Shown one piece after another: positions 1-7,862 of a stretch of DNA of 64,000 bases (its first letter is position 1; every line of letters begins with the position of its first letter). Below the pieces are notes generated by a model. That model was not told the origin of the DNA and did not search any database. It saw nothing but the letters and a program-made list of their open reading frames with translations. The stretch is from Streptomyces yatensis (GTDB taxonomy: Bacteria; Actinomycetota; Actinomycetes; Streptomycetales; Streptomycetaceae). Location: NCBI RefSeq assembly GCF_018069625.1, contig NZ_CP072941.1, forward strand, positions 310,001 through 374,000, in the 5' to 3' direction. The position numbers and the translations under genes are program-made.

Positions 1-44
1 GGCCGGCTGCCGGTGTGAGGCGGAGGGGCGGCGCGAGTGGACAT
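1..44 (-). CDS. Possible divergent regulator, N-terminus only
   Basis: Reading leftward from an ATG at 44 there is an open frame of 14 codons (MSTRAAPPPHTGSR) that runs off the window edge. The basic, proline-rich start resembles the N-terminal arm of many actinobacterial TetR-type repressors, but no DNA-binding helix is in view. The support is positional: it diverges from an MFS exporter and the gap between them holds three copies of a palindromic operator-like element, the usual layout of a TetR repressor and its efflux target. No clear Shine-Dalgarno sequence is visible. The family assignment is inference. Confidence 0.35.
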   Translation of the reverse strand, partial: MSTRAAPPPHTGSR

Positions 45-56
45 GTGACCAGTATG

Positions 57-133
57 GCATCGATCACTGCGTTTGAAAGCAGCGATCGATGCGTTTACGG
101 TAAGAGTGAAGCCACTAACGCATCGATCACTGC
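57..133. promoter_or_regulatory. Triple operator-like repeat upstream of MFS gene
   Basis: GCATCGATCACTGC (57-70) is followed 8 bases later by its near-perfect inverted copy GCAGCGATCGATGC (79-92), with one mismatch in 14. The first sequence then recurs exactly at 120-133, where it forms a second inverted pair with the middle copy (16 of 17 bases over 79-95 and 117-133). The middle element can therefore pair with either neighbour. The element lies 11-87 bases before the exporter start and just behind the start of the divergent frame, as expected for a repressor controlling both directions. Confidence 0.6.
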
Positions 134-143
134 GAGAGTCCAT

Positions 144-1481
144 ATGTCTGCTCCACCTGCAGTCACCGCCAGGCCGCCCGCCGGGGATCCGCGCCGCGCA
201 CCGTGGAAGGGGGCCTTCCCCTACGTCGGCGCCATCCTCGTCCTCTTCCTGGCCGCCTCCAGCGCACCGTCCCCGCTCTACGCGATCTACCAGCAGCAAT
301 GGCATTTCACGGCGTGGGTGCTGTCCGTCGTCTTCGCCCTCTACGTGGTCGGCCTGCTGGGCTCGCTGCTCGTCGTCGGAGCGCTGTCGGACCATCTCGG
401 CCGCCGACCGGTACTCGCCGCGGCGATCGGGCTGGAGATGGTCGCGCTCGTCCTGTTCTACGTCGCCGGTGATGTGTTCGTCCTGTCCGCCGCCCGGGTG
501 CTGCAGGGCATCGCCACCGGGGCCGCGACGACCACCCTGAGCGCCACCCTCGTCGATCTCGAGCCGTCGCATGCCCGCGGCCGTGCAGGCGTCATCACCT
601 CGGTGTCTCCCCTGACCGGACTCGCTCTGGGCGCCCTCGGCAGCGGTGTGCTGGTGGAATTCGGCCCCGCCCCGACCCGGCTGGTCTACACCCTGCTCTT
701 CGGCGCGATGGCGCTGGCGGCGGTGATCGTCGCCCTCATGCCGGAGACATCGCTCCGCCGCCCCGGAGCCGCCGCCTCCCTGCGCCCGCGGGTCGCGATG
801 CCCGCTCACCTGCGCGCGGACATCGTCCCGGTGGTGCCGGCGATGATCGCCGGCTGGGCCCTGGCCGGGATGTACCTCTCGCTCGGCCCGTCCGTCGCGG
901 CCGAGCTGCTGGGGCTGCGCAGCCATCTGATCGGCGGCGTGGTGGTGACGCTCCTGACGGGTACCGGAGCGCTCGCGGTCTTCCTGCTCCGCTCCCGTCC
1001 CGCGCCGTCGCTGCTGGCCCCCTCGTCCGCACTGCTCGGACTCGGCACCCTGATATCGCTCGCCGGGGTCGCCGATGACCTCGCCTGGCTCGCCGCTGTC
1101 GGCACCGTCGTTTCGGGGCTCGGCATGGGCGCGTCGGTGCTGGCCACGTTCGGCACCTTCGCCCGGATCGCCAAGCCGCACGAGCGCAGCGAGGTCTTCG
1201 CCCTGGCGAACATCATCGCCTACCTGGGAAACAGCGTGCCCTCCGTCCTCGGCGGAATCGCGGTCACCGTCCTGGGAGTGCGGACCGCCACCGGGATCTA
1301 CGCGCTGGCGATCGCGGTGATCGCCGCCACCGCCCTCGTCCTGCGCCTGAGCCGGACACGGGCGGAGCGCCGTGCCGTCGTGGCCCGGGCGGCCGAGGCG
1401 CCGACGGCCACGGAGGCCCCGGCGACCGCCGAGGCTCCGGCGACCGCCGAGGCTCCGGCGACCGTCGCTTCATGCCACTGA
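144..1481 (+). CDS. MFS multidrug-type transporter
   Basis: A 445-residue integral membrane protein with about 12 hydrophobic segments, as usual for the major facilitator superfamily. The loop motif after the second segment is visible near residues 85-95 (GALSDHLGRRPVLAA), characteristic of proton-driven drug exporters and sugar transporters. The ATG at 144 is chosen because it places the first hydrophobic segment about 25 residues in; the open frame continues upstream only through the operator repeats. The tail after the last segment is a low-complexity EAPATA repeat. An alpha/beta hydrolase follows 44 bases later, probably in the same transcript. Substrate unknown; exporter of a toxic compound is the likeliest role. 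Confidence 0.85.
   Translation: MSAPPAVTARPPAGDPRRAPWKGAFPYVGAILVLFLAASSAPSPLYAIYQQQWHFTAWVLSVVFALYVVGLLGSLLVVGALSDHLGRRPVLAAAIGLEMVALVLFYVAGDVFVLSAARVLQGIATGAATTTLSATLVDLEPSHARGRAGVITSVSPLTGLALGALGSGVLVEFGPAPTRLVYTLLFGAMALAAVIVALMPETSLRRPGAAASLRPRVAMPAHLRADIVPVVPAMIAGWALAGMYLSLGPSVAAELLGLRSHLIGGVVVTLLTGTGALAVFLLRSRPAPSLLAPSSALLGLGTLISLAGVADDLAWLAAVGTVVSGLGMGASVLATFGTFARIAKPHERSEVFALANIIAYLGNSVPSVLGGIAVTVLGVRTATGIYALAIAVIAATALVLRLSRTRAERRAVVARAAEAPTATEAPATAEAPATAEAPATVASCH
1402..1464 (+). repeat. 18-bp tandem repeat encoding EAPATA tail
   Basis: The 3' end of the transporter gene contains the 18-base unit CGACCGCCGAGGCTCCGG twice in exact tandem (1423-1440 and 1441-1458), preceded and followed by decayed copies. 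It encodes repeated Glu-Ala-Pro-Ala-Thr-Ala at the cytoplasmic C-terminus. Such in-frame units expand and contract by slippage without disrupting the protein. Confidence 0.7.
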
Positions 1482-1525
1482 ACCGATACACCGTTTACCA
1501 TCTGGAACAGAGCCAAGGAGACACC

Positions 1526-2326
1526 GTGACGACCGCGAGCAGGTCCAGGAAGCACCTCGAGGTTCAGCGATCGGACCACACGACGATCCGGTACACGGCC
1601 AGCGGTCCGGCCGGAGGGCCGACGCTGGCTCTCATCCACGGCTGGGCGTGCAACCGCGGCGACTACGACGCGGTCACCGACCATCTGCCCGAGGACTACC
1701 GCGTCCTCGCCATCGACCTCGCCGAGCACGGCGCGTCGCGATCGACGCGGGACATCTGGACCATGGAAGAGTTCGCCCGCGACGTGGCGGCAGTACTGGA
1801 GGCCGAGTCGGTGGACACGTGCGTCGTGGCCGGGCACTCCCTCGGCGGGGCCGTCGCCGTCGAGGTCGGCCGGCTGCTCCCCGACACCGTCTCGCATGTG
1901 GTCGCCCTCGACGCACTGCACTACCTGTCCCTGTTCCCCGCGCAGAGCGAAGAACAGACCGAGGCGATGGTGAGCATGTTCCGTGAGGACTTCCCCGCAG
2001 GGGTGCGAGGCCTCGTCGAGGGAGGTTCGCCGGCCGGGACCGACCCGGCCCTCAAGGACACGTACTTCGAGAAGATGGTCGCGGTGCGGCAGCCCGCGGG
2101 GCTGCGCTCCATCGAGGGTCTGATGCGCTGGGACATGGACGCGGCGCTACGGGAGACCAAGCAGCCGATCACCGTGTTCGCCATACGTGCCCTGGTGACG
2201 CAAGAAGCGATCGACCGCTATGGCGACCGCTTCGACATCGTGCCCATCGACCTGGGCAGCCACCACTTCCCGGTGGAGGCACCCGAAGGCACAGCGAACC
2301 TTCTGGCCGGCGTGGGCACCGAGTAG
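1526..2326 (+). CDS. Alpha/beta-fold hydrolase
   Basis: A 266-residue cytoplasmic alpha/beta hydrolase. The oxyanion-hole segment LIHGWACNRGD is near residue 37, the nucleophile elbow GHSLGG near 102-107 (Ser about 104), and the catalytic histidine is probably in GSHHFPVEAPE near the C-terminus. The GTG at 1526 is preceded by AAGGAG with 5-base spacing, so upstream codons are excluded. The 44-base gap to the MFS gene implies co-transcription, and the shared operator cluster suggests both respond to the same ligand. The substrate cannot be deduced; an ester or lactone that the exporter also recognises is one possibility. Confidence 0.85.
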   Translation: MTTASRSRKHLEVQRSDHTTIRYTASGPAGGPTLALIHGWACNRGDYDAVTDHLPEDYRVLAIDLAEHGASRSTRDIWTMEEFARDVAAVLEAESVDTCVVAGHSLGGAVAVEVGRLLPDTVSHVVALDALHYLSLFPAQSEEQTEAMVSMFREDFPAGVRGLVEGGSPAGTDPALKDTYFEKMVAVRQPAGLRSIEGLMRWDMDAALRETKQPITVFAIRALVTQEAIDRYGDRFDIVPIDLGSHHFPVEAPEGTANLLAGVGTE

Positions 2327-2448
2327 CAACGAGCGTGCTGCGGCCCGGCCTCCAGGCCCTCCATCCCTGGAGCTAGTGCTGTGACCGGGACACGATCACA
2401 GGGTTGGTGGTGGTCGCGTGTTCGGTGCGGGGAGGTGATGATGAGGGT

Positions 2449-3210
2449 ATGACCGTCAGCTCTCGCGCCCAGTCGTTCGATGGAGCCGCGGCTCAGTACG
2501 CGGCGAGTCGGCCTTCGTATCCAGCCCCGCTCTTCGACTGCATCGAGGAGTTCGCGGGCTGTCGTTTGGCGGGTGCCCGCGTCGCTGATGTCGGCGCGGG
2601 TACCGGAATCGCCAGCGTGCTGCTGCGGGAGCGAGGTGCTGATGTGATCGCTGTCGAGCCGGGTGAGGCCATGGCTGGTGAGTTCCACCAGGCGCTCCCG
2701 GGAGTGCCGATCGTGAGGGGTGACGGTAACGCTCTGCCGCTGGCCGAGGCTTCCTGCAACCTCATCACTTATGCCCAGTCCTGGCAGTGGACCGATCCCG
2801 GCCGGTCTGTCCCGGAGGCGTTGCGCGTCCTGCGAGCGGGCGGTGCGCTGGCGATCTGGTGGAACACCACGGCCTTCGACGTGCCGTGGATCCGCGAGCA
2901 GCACGGGCGTATCGCGCACCACTGCGGGGTGAAGGGAAGGTCTGCGGTGCGCCCTTCGGACCGTGATGCCATCCGGCTGGCGGGGCTCACGGGGCTGCGG
3001 GTCGAGCGCCGTCAAGTGCGCTGGAGCCGCACCGTCTCCTTGGACACGCATCTCGCCAACATTGGCAGCCGATCGGCATTCCTCGTGCTTGAAGAGGCTG
3101 ACCGTCAGGCGTTTTTCGTTGACGAGCGTGAGCGACTGGGCAGGATTTTCCCCCGCGAGGAGGTGGAAGAGACCTACGTGGTCGATCTCCTCGTCGCGCT
3201 CCGTCCCTGA
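2449..3210 (+). CDS. Class I SAM-dependent methyltransferase
   Basis: A 253-residue protein of the UbiE/Methyltransf_11 type. Motif I (VADVGAGTGIASVLL) lies at about residues 45-60, followed by the acidic residue of motif II in VIAVEPGEAM, and motif IV in CNLITYAQSWQWTD. The opening residues SSRAQSFDGAAAQYAASRPSYP match the start of many small-molecule methyltransferases of this group. The start is placed at the ATG at 2449, preceded by GGAGG at 2431 and GAGGG at 2443; a GTG farther upstream is possible. An inverted repeat CTGTGA/TCACAG at 2379-2401 lies in the leader. The acceptor substrate is unknown. Confidence 0.8.
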   Translation: MTVSSRAQSFDGAAAQYAASRPSYPAPLFDCIEEFAGCRLAGARVADVGAGTGIASVLLRERGADVIAVEPGEAMAGEFHQALPGVPIVRGDGNALPLAEASCNLITYAQSWQWTDPGRSVPEALRVLRAGGALAIWWNTTAFDVPWIREQHGRIAHHCGVKGRSAVRPSDRDAIRLAGLTGLRVERRQVRWSRTVSLDTHLANIGSRSAFLVLEEADRQAFFVDERERLGRIFPREEVEETYVVDLLVALRP

Positions 3211-3272
3211 CGTGGTGCGGCCGCGGCGGGGCGGCACGCTCATGCAGCCGAGGCGAGTGGCCGGCCGCCCCA

Positions 3273-3383
3273 GCGGATGCCTTGCACCTCGCCGGCGTGC
3301 GCCGACACGTCCTCGACCATGTCCAGGGCGAAGACCTGAGCCGGCTCACCAAAGTGCTGCAGCGCATCGCCACTGACCCCTGA
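3273..3383 (+). pseudogene. MarR-family regulator, C-terminal remnant
   Basis: In one forward frame ending at the TGA at 3381-3383 the codons spell a 36-residue stretch containing GVRRHVLDHVQGEDLSRL and then KVLQRIATDP. This matches the C-terminal dimerisation helix of MarR regulators, in which an Arg-Arg-His, a conserved Asp and regularly spaced leucines recur. No winged-helix DNA-binding part precedes it: upstream the sequence belongs to the methyltransferase gene in another frame. It is therefore the tail of a deleted regulator gene. The family call rests on pattern recognition over a short stretch. Confidence 0.45.
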
Positions 3384-3407
3384 CTCGTGTGGCATGCGCG
3401 CTTTGAG

Positions 3408-3459
3408 GGCCCGCCGGGCGAGCGTCGGCGCGGTCGACGGCCACTCGCCCCGGCGGGCC
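3408..3459. terminator. Strong hairpin between converging genes
   Basis: Left arm 3408-3422 (GGCCCGCCGGGCGAG) pairs with right arm 3444-3459 over 15 base pairs with one bulged C, closing a 21-base loop. It lies 9 bases past the stop of the leftward lyase-like gene and past the MarR remnant on the other strand. It lacks a long T run, as is common for Streptomyces terminators, and could work in both directions. Confidence 0.65.
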
Positions 3460-3467
3460 TGGAGCGG

Positions 3468-6400
3468 TCAGCGCACGGTCAGGCGCCGCAGGCGTGACCC
3501 GGCCGCATGTGCCGATCCGTCGACCTCGAGGCTGACGTAGCGGGCCGTCCCGGAGGTGGTCAGCCCGCGCACACGGCCCCGGCCGGTGAGGGTCCCGGCG
3601 TCCCGGTAGGTGATGCCGTCCATGCTGAGGCCGACCTTCGTGCCCGGCACCGTGCCCGCCGTCCACTCGGTCTCCACCAGGCGGACCGGGCGGGCCGCGC
3701 CGAGGTCCACGACCATGCGGCCGCGTGTGCCCGGTGTCCACGCGGTGCGGCTGTCGCCGTCCACCGCCGCCGCGGGGTCGGACATGCCCTCCGGCAGCGG
3801 GCTCGTGGGAAAGACGGTCCTGCCAAGAGCCAGGTCGTCGTGCGGATGGGCGGCCGCGCCGGCCAGGACGACGGTGATCGTCCGGCCCGCTCGGACGACG
3901 GCGACCTGACTGCGCCCCTGGGCCCGGACGCGCAGGGTGCAGGAGGCCCCGGACAGGCGCACGGTCGCTCCGTCGACGACCTGGACCCGCAGGCCCGACG
4001 GCAGGGGTCGGCTCGTGAGGGGGGTGAGCGTGAAGCGCGGGGGCAGTACGGCCGCCGTGGCGGCGGGCAGCGCTGCCTCGAAGGACATGCCGTCGGCGGT
4101 CAGCCACTGCGTGCCCTCGAAGACCACCGTGTCCGTGCCGGTGCGCGGGATCGTGATCCGCGTCCTGACGGGCTCCCCGGAGAGGTTGAACAGGGTCAGG
4201 TGCCCGTCCGTCAGCGTCGTGCGCACCGCGGTGTTCTCCGCCGTGGGCGCGGTCCCCCGGGAGATCGCGCGCAGCTTCCCGGCCGACGTGCCGGGGAAGC
4301 CCTCGACGAGGAGGGGTGCCGCCGGACCGTCGCCGAGGACGATCGTGTCGTCGTAGACGCCGATCGGGTTCCGGCCCTCACGCACCACGAGCCCGGCGCG
4401 TCCCTCGACATCGAGCCAGCCGCCACGGCTGCTCACCGCCGGGCTCGGCCCGGTCGCCAGGTCGCTCCAGTCCCGGCCGTCCGTGGAGCCCTGGACGCGG
4501 TAGGCGCGGCCGGCCGCCGATTCCCAGCGCAGGGTGACCCGGTCGATCCGGCGCTCGGCGCCGAGGTCGACGGCCAGCCAGCTGTCGGCACGCGGACGGT
4601 CGGCCTTGGACACCGCCCAGCGGGTGGCCGCGTCGCCGTCGACCGCGAGCGGCGCGCCCTTGCCCGCGTCGGCGGACGAGGCGGTGGCGGACCCGCCACG
4701 CGCGAGGTCCGCGCCCTGGGCCCCGTCGCGCACCTCGAAGGCGTACAGGGAGTACCCGTAGGCCGGGTCGGGCCGCACGCCGAGCATACGGACGTGGCGC
4801 ACCGTCGTGGGGGTGAAGCCAAGGTCGTCGACCCGTCCGGCGGGTGTGCCGGTGGCGGTGTCGCGGGCGCGGACGGTCGCCTCGCCCTCCTCGAAGCGGT
4901 AGGTGCGCGCGCCGTCGAGCCCCGGCATACCGGGCATCGTCAGGTTGTGCACCTCGAGGTGGCCCTCCGCGTCGGCGGTGCCGCCGCTCGCGTAGACGAT
5001 CGAGCCCGTCGGGAGCGTCGCGAACCCGGCCCAACCGCCGCCCAGGCGCAGCAGCGTCGCGCTGCCGTCGAAGCCGTCGCGCAGGGACTCGTATACGCGC
5101 ACGGTGCGGCCCTGGATCTTCGCGGCGGTGGCGGGCAGGAACATCGGGGTGGCGCCACCGATCCGGAACAGCCAGTCGTCGTGCCCCGGCTGCCAGGCGA
5201 ACTTCACGAACCCGGGCTTGGTCACGGCACCGGCCCACGCGGTGCGCGACTGGTGCGACACCAGTCCGGGGCCGGTTCCGAAGTCCGTGACACCGGAGGC
5301 CCGCGCGAACATCTCCTCGCGCGAGAGCGCCTCGACCGGGCGCCCGGACGCCGCCGCCCACACATGCAACAGGTAGCTGATGGCGATCTCGGCGCGTGCC
5401 TCCGGCTCGTACTTCGGCTCCCCCGAGAACTTCGCCAACCGGTGCTCGGGCGGGTACTGCTGGTACGCCTCCAGCCGCGATGCCAGCTCCCGCTCGGCGC
5501 GCGCCGCGGCCCGGTCGCGCATCACCTGGGAGAGGAAGGCGAGCGGGATGACGTCCCTGCCGTAGAGGTGCTCGCGGTCCTCGACCATCGGCATCAGCGG
5601 TTCGCCCGCGTCGCTCATGACGCCCAGCAGGGTGCGCCACAGCGGCTGGGCGTTCGGCTGCCGGGCGAGGACCTGCGGGAGGGGGCGTCCGGCGGCCAGG
5701 AAGTGCGCGGCGTTGCGGCCGGAGGTGCGCCACAGCTCCTCTTGGTAGTGCGGGCCGAAGGAGCCGTGGTTCTCGACGATGAAGGTGTCGTACAGATTGC
5801 GGGCGGTGTTCTCGGAGACGGCGACGCCGTCCACGCGGGCGGGGTTGGCGAGGTCGGCGGGCGGCAGCCCCGCCTCGTTGCGCGACCAGATGCCGTACCA
5901 CGTGGCCCAGTCGGCGGCGCGGCGGTCGTCGTGGGCCCATGCGAGCGCCGGAGCGAGGGTCTGCGCGTACAGGCCCATCTCCTCCAGCTTGGTGTCGCCG
6001 ACGTGTCCGCCGCTCGTGCCGTTCGGCGTCCAGTCGCCCGAGGCGGGGTCGTCGCCGCTGCCCAACGACGCGGTGTAGGCGGCCTGTTCGCGGACGATGG
6101 TCTCGACGTTGCGCCGCGTCGCGGTGTCGAGGTCCTTCCACAGCAGCCGGGCGGCCAGGATGAAGTACGACTGGAAGGTGGTGTCGAAGAAGAGCGTGCG
6201 GCCCCATTCGTCACCGCCGGTGAGCCGGTTCGACGCGGCGAAGTGACGGATCGTGGCGAGCGTGCGCCGCTCGAGGGTCTCCCGGTCGGTGCCCGCGCGC
6301 GCCGCGTCGTAGGTTCCGTGGGTGAGCAGGACCGCGTTGCCGAGGACCACGGCGAACCCGAAGTCCTTGGCGCGGTAGTGGCCCTGGGCCTCGTCCCACT

Positions 6401-6599
6401 GCGTCTCGGACCACCGGGTGTGGTCCAGGAGCACCCGCAGGTAGGTGGCCGCGACGGGGTCGGGCGGGGCGTCCGTGCGGCCGGACGCCGCGTGGGCGCT
6501 CGCGGCCGCGGTGAGCGGGGGCAGGGCGGCCAGCGCGCCCGTGAGACCGGCGAGGTGCAGGAAGCGGCGGCGGTCGAGGGGCAGGGGCTGATGCGACAC
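3468..6599 (-). CDS. Secreted polysaccharide lyase-like protein with discoidin domains
   Basis: A 1,043-residue exported protein. The GTG at 6599 gives a twin-arginine signal (DRRRFLHLAGLTGALAALPP, residues 10-29) ending near AHA. Residues about 50-400 are helix-rich with many Trp and Tyr, as in the alpha/alpha-barrel of polysaccharide lyases and related enzymes; about 420-600 are beta-rich. Two F5/8 type C (discoidin) carbohydrate-binding modules follow, near 640-760 (AVDGDAATRW... WLAVDLG) and at the C-terminus (AAVDGDSRTAW... MVVDLG). The exact lyase family is not certain: the usual PL8 Asn-Trp-Trp signature is absent. It is the last gene of the leftward operon and probably cleaves the polymer outside the cell. 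Confidence 0.65.
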   Translation of the reverse strand: MSHQPLPLDRRRFLHLAGLTGALAALPPLTAAASAHAASGRTDAPPDPVAATYLRVLLDHTRWSETQWDEAQGHYRAKDFGFAVVLGNAVLLTHGTYDAARAGTDRETLERRTLATIRHFAASNRLTGGDEWGRTLFFDTTFQSYFILAARLLWKDLDTATRRNVETIVREQAAYTASLGSGDDPASGDWTPNGTSGGHVGDTKLEEMGLYAQTLAPALAWAHDDRRAADWATWYGIWSRNEAGLPPADLANPARVDGVAVSENTARNLYDTFIVENHGSFGPHYQEELWRTSGRNAAHFLAAGRPLPQVLARQPNAQPLWRTLLGVMSDAGEPLMPMVEDREHLYGRDVIPLAFLSQVMRDRAAARAERELASRLEAYQQYPPEHRLAKFSGEPKYEPEARAEIAISYLLHVWAAASGRPVEALSREEMFARASGVTDFGTGPGLVSHQSRTAWAGAVTKPGFVKFAWQPGHDDWLFRIGGATPMFLPATAAKIQGRTVRVYESLRDGFDGSATLLRLGGGWAGFATLPTGSIVYASGGTADAEGHLEVHNLTMPGMPGLDGARTYRFEEGEATVRARDTATGTPAGRVDDLGFTPTTVRHVRMLGVRPDPAYGYSLYAFEVRDGAQGADLARGGSATASSADAGKGAPLAVDGDAATRWAVSKADRPRADSWLAVDLGAERRIDRVTLRWESAAGRAYRVQGSTDGRDWSDLATGPSPAVSSRGGWLDVEGRAGLVVREGRNPIGVYDDTIVLGDGPAAPLLVEGFPGTSAGKLRAISRGTAPTAENTAVRTTLTDGHLTLFNLSGEPVRTRITIPRTGTDTVVFEGTQWLTADGMSFEAALPAATAAVLPPRFTLTPLTSRPLPSGLRVQVVDGATVRLSGASCTLRVRAQGRSQVAVVRAGRTITVVLAGAAAHPHDDLALGRTVFPTSPLPEGMSDPAAAVDGDSRTAWTPGTRGRMVVDLGAARPVRLVETEWTAGTVPGTKVGLSMDGITYRDAGTLTGRGRVRGLTTSGTARYVSLEVDGSAHAAGSRLRRLTVR

Positions 6600-6620
6600 G
6601 GGGCGATACCTCACGGGCTG

Positions 6621-6632
6621 GACAACGTTGTC
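6621..6632. promoter_or_regulatory. Perfect 12-bp palindrome GACAACGTTGTC
   Basis: A perfect palindrome 22 bases upstream of the lyase-like gene start, in the 226-base gap behind the acetyl esterase gene. Its central CG step and ACAACGTTGT core are typical of LacI-family operators. It differs from the palindromes next to both LacI genes in this window, so the binding regulator may lie elsewhere. It suggests that this gene has its own promoter in addition to readthrough. Confidence 0.5.
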
Positions 6633-6825
6633 AGAGGAGGGGTGGCGCACATTCTTCGGCGGTCCCGGTCCGCGCGTCAACGGGTGCGACGTCAGCCGTT
6701 CAGCGGATTTCGCGGGGGCCGTCCGTGCGGCCGGGGTGTTCCGGACAGGTCTCGTCGACCGGTGGGGGCGGGGCCGCCCACCGGCCTGGGCAGGGGCCGT
6801 GCGGCGATCCGGACCGCCGGCCGTG

Positions 6826-7794
6826 TCACATCAGAAGCCTGAGCCATCTCAGCTTCGCCGCCGCCTGGTACGGCCCGCCGCCCTCATGGCCGTTGAAGTC
6901 GTACACCTCGATGGACTTCTCCTCGTGGGCCCAGGCGTTGAAGGCCGCGAACACGGTGGACGGCGGACACGTCTCGTCCTCGAGGGCGGTGGAGAAGAGC
7001 GCGGGCGCCCGGCCACGAGCGGCGAAGTGCACGCCGTCGAAGTAGGAGAGCGTGCGCAGCGCTTCCTCGGTACGACCGCGATGCGTGCGCAGGAACAGGC
7101 CGATCTCCCGGTACGGGGCCGCGTCCGTCAGGGTGACGGCGCGCGGGAAGTCGCACAGGAACGGCACGTCCGGGGCGACCGCCAGCAGGTCGGGGACCAG
7201 CCCTCCCACCGCGAGGGAGATCCCGCCGCCCTGGCTCTCCCCGATGACCGCCGTACGGGAGGCGTCGATGAGCGGATGCGTGCGGGCGGCCTCCACCGCC
7301 CGCACGGCATCGGTGAACACCCGCCGGTAGTAGTAGTTCTCCGGCGCGTCCATCCCGCGGGTCATGAATCCCGGGTAGGCGGGGGCGGCGCCCACCGGGT
7401 CCGGGGTGGCTCCCCCGCCGCCCCAGCCGCTGCCCTGGCCGCGGGTGTCCATCACGAAGTGCGCCCGGCCGGTGGAGGCCCAGAGCAGATGCTCATGGGG
7501 CAGCCCCCGCCCGCCTCCGTACCCCACGAACTCCACGACCAGCGGCACCGGTTCGGCGGCCTCCGCGGGCAGGGTCAGCCACCCCTTCACCGGGTGGCCG
7601 CCGAAGCCTGCGAACGTGGCGTCGTACACCCGCACCGTGACAAGGCCCGTGTCGACGGGCTCGAAGCGGGCGTCGAGGTCGTGCTGCCGGGCCTCCGTCA
7701 GAGTGGCGGACCAGAACGCGTCGAAGTCGTCCGGTTCGGCGGAGGCGCCGCGGTAGCGGTGCAGCTGTTCGCGTGGAAGGTCGAAGAGCGCCAT
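6826..7794 (-). CDS. Acetyl esterase, CE7 (acetylxylan esterase/cephalosporin deacetylase) family
   Basis: A 322-residue cytoplasmic enzyme of normal family length. The N-terminal MALFDLPREQLHRYRG and PDDFDAFW segments are characteristic of CE7. The oxyanion motif RGQG (DTRGQGSGWG) is near residue 118, the nucleophile motif GESQGGG near 184-190, the Asp in LEDETCPP near 270 and the His in FNGHEGGG near 300. The family removes acetyl groups from short oligosaccharides inside the cell, so the imported material is probably acetylated. It lies between the GH43-like and lyase-like genes in the same leftward run. Confidence 0.9.
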   Translation of the reverse strand: MALFDLPREQLHRYRGASAEPDDFDAFWSATLTEARQHDLDARFEPVDTGLVTVRVYDATFAGFGGHPVKGWLTLPAEAAEPVPLVVEFVGYGGGRGLPHEHLLWASTGRAHFVMDTRGQGSGWGGGGATPDPVGAAPAYPGFMTRGMDAPENYYYRRVFTDAVRAVEAARTHPLIDASRTAVIGESQGGGISLAVGGLVPDLLAVAPDVPFLCDFPRAVTLTDAAPYREIGLFLRTHRGRTEEALRTLSYFDGVHFAARGRAPALFSTALEDETCPPSTVFAAFNAWAHEEKSIEVYDFNGHEGGGPYQAAAKLRWLRLLM

Positions 7795-7862
7795 GCGGGA
7801 CTGTCTTCCTCAGGGGGCGGGTGGTCGGGCGGTGGGTGCTCCGGGTCCGGCGGGGACCGTGT

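Noticed and set aside
2379..2401. CTGTGA/TCACAG inverted repeat as an operator for the methyltransferase
   Set aside because: The arms are only six bases with an 11-base spacer. In GC-rich DNA this can arise by chance, and no partner copy or regulator is nearby.
3507..6842. An open frame of more than 1,100 codons on the plus strand across the lyase-like gene
   Set aside because: It mirrors the real leftward gene. Its product is a low-complexity Arg/Gly/Val/Ala mixture without domains, an effect of high GC at third positions.
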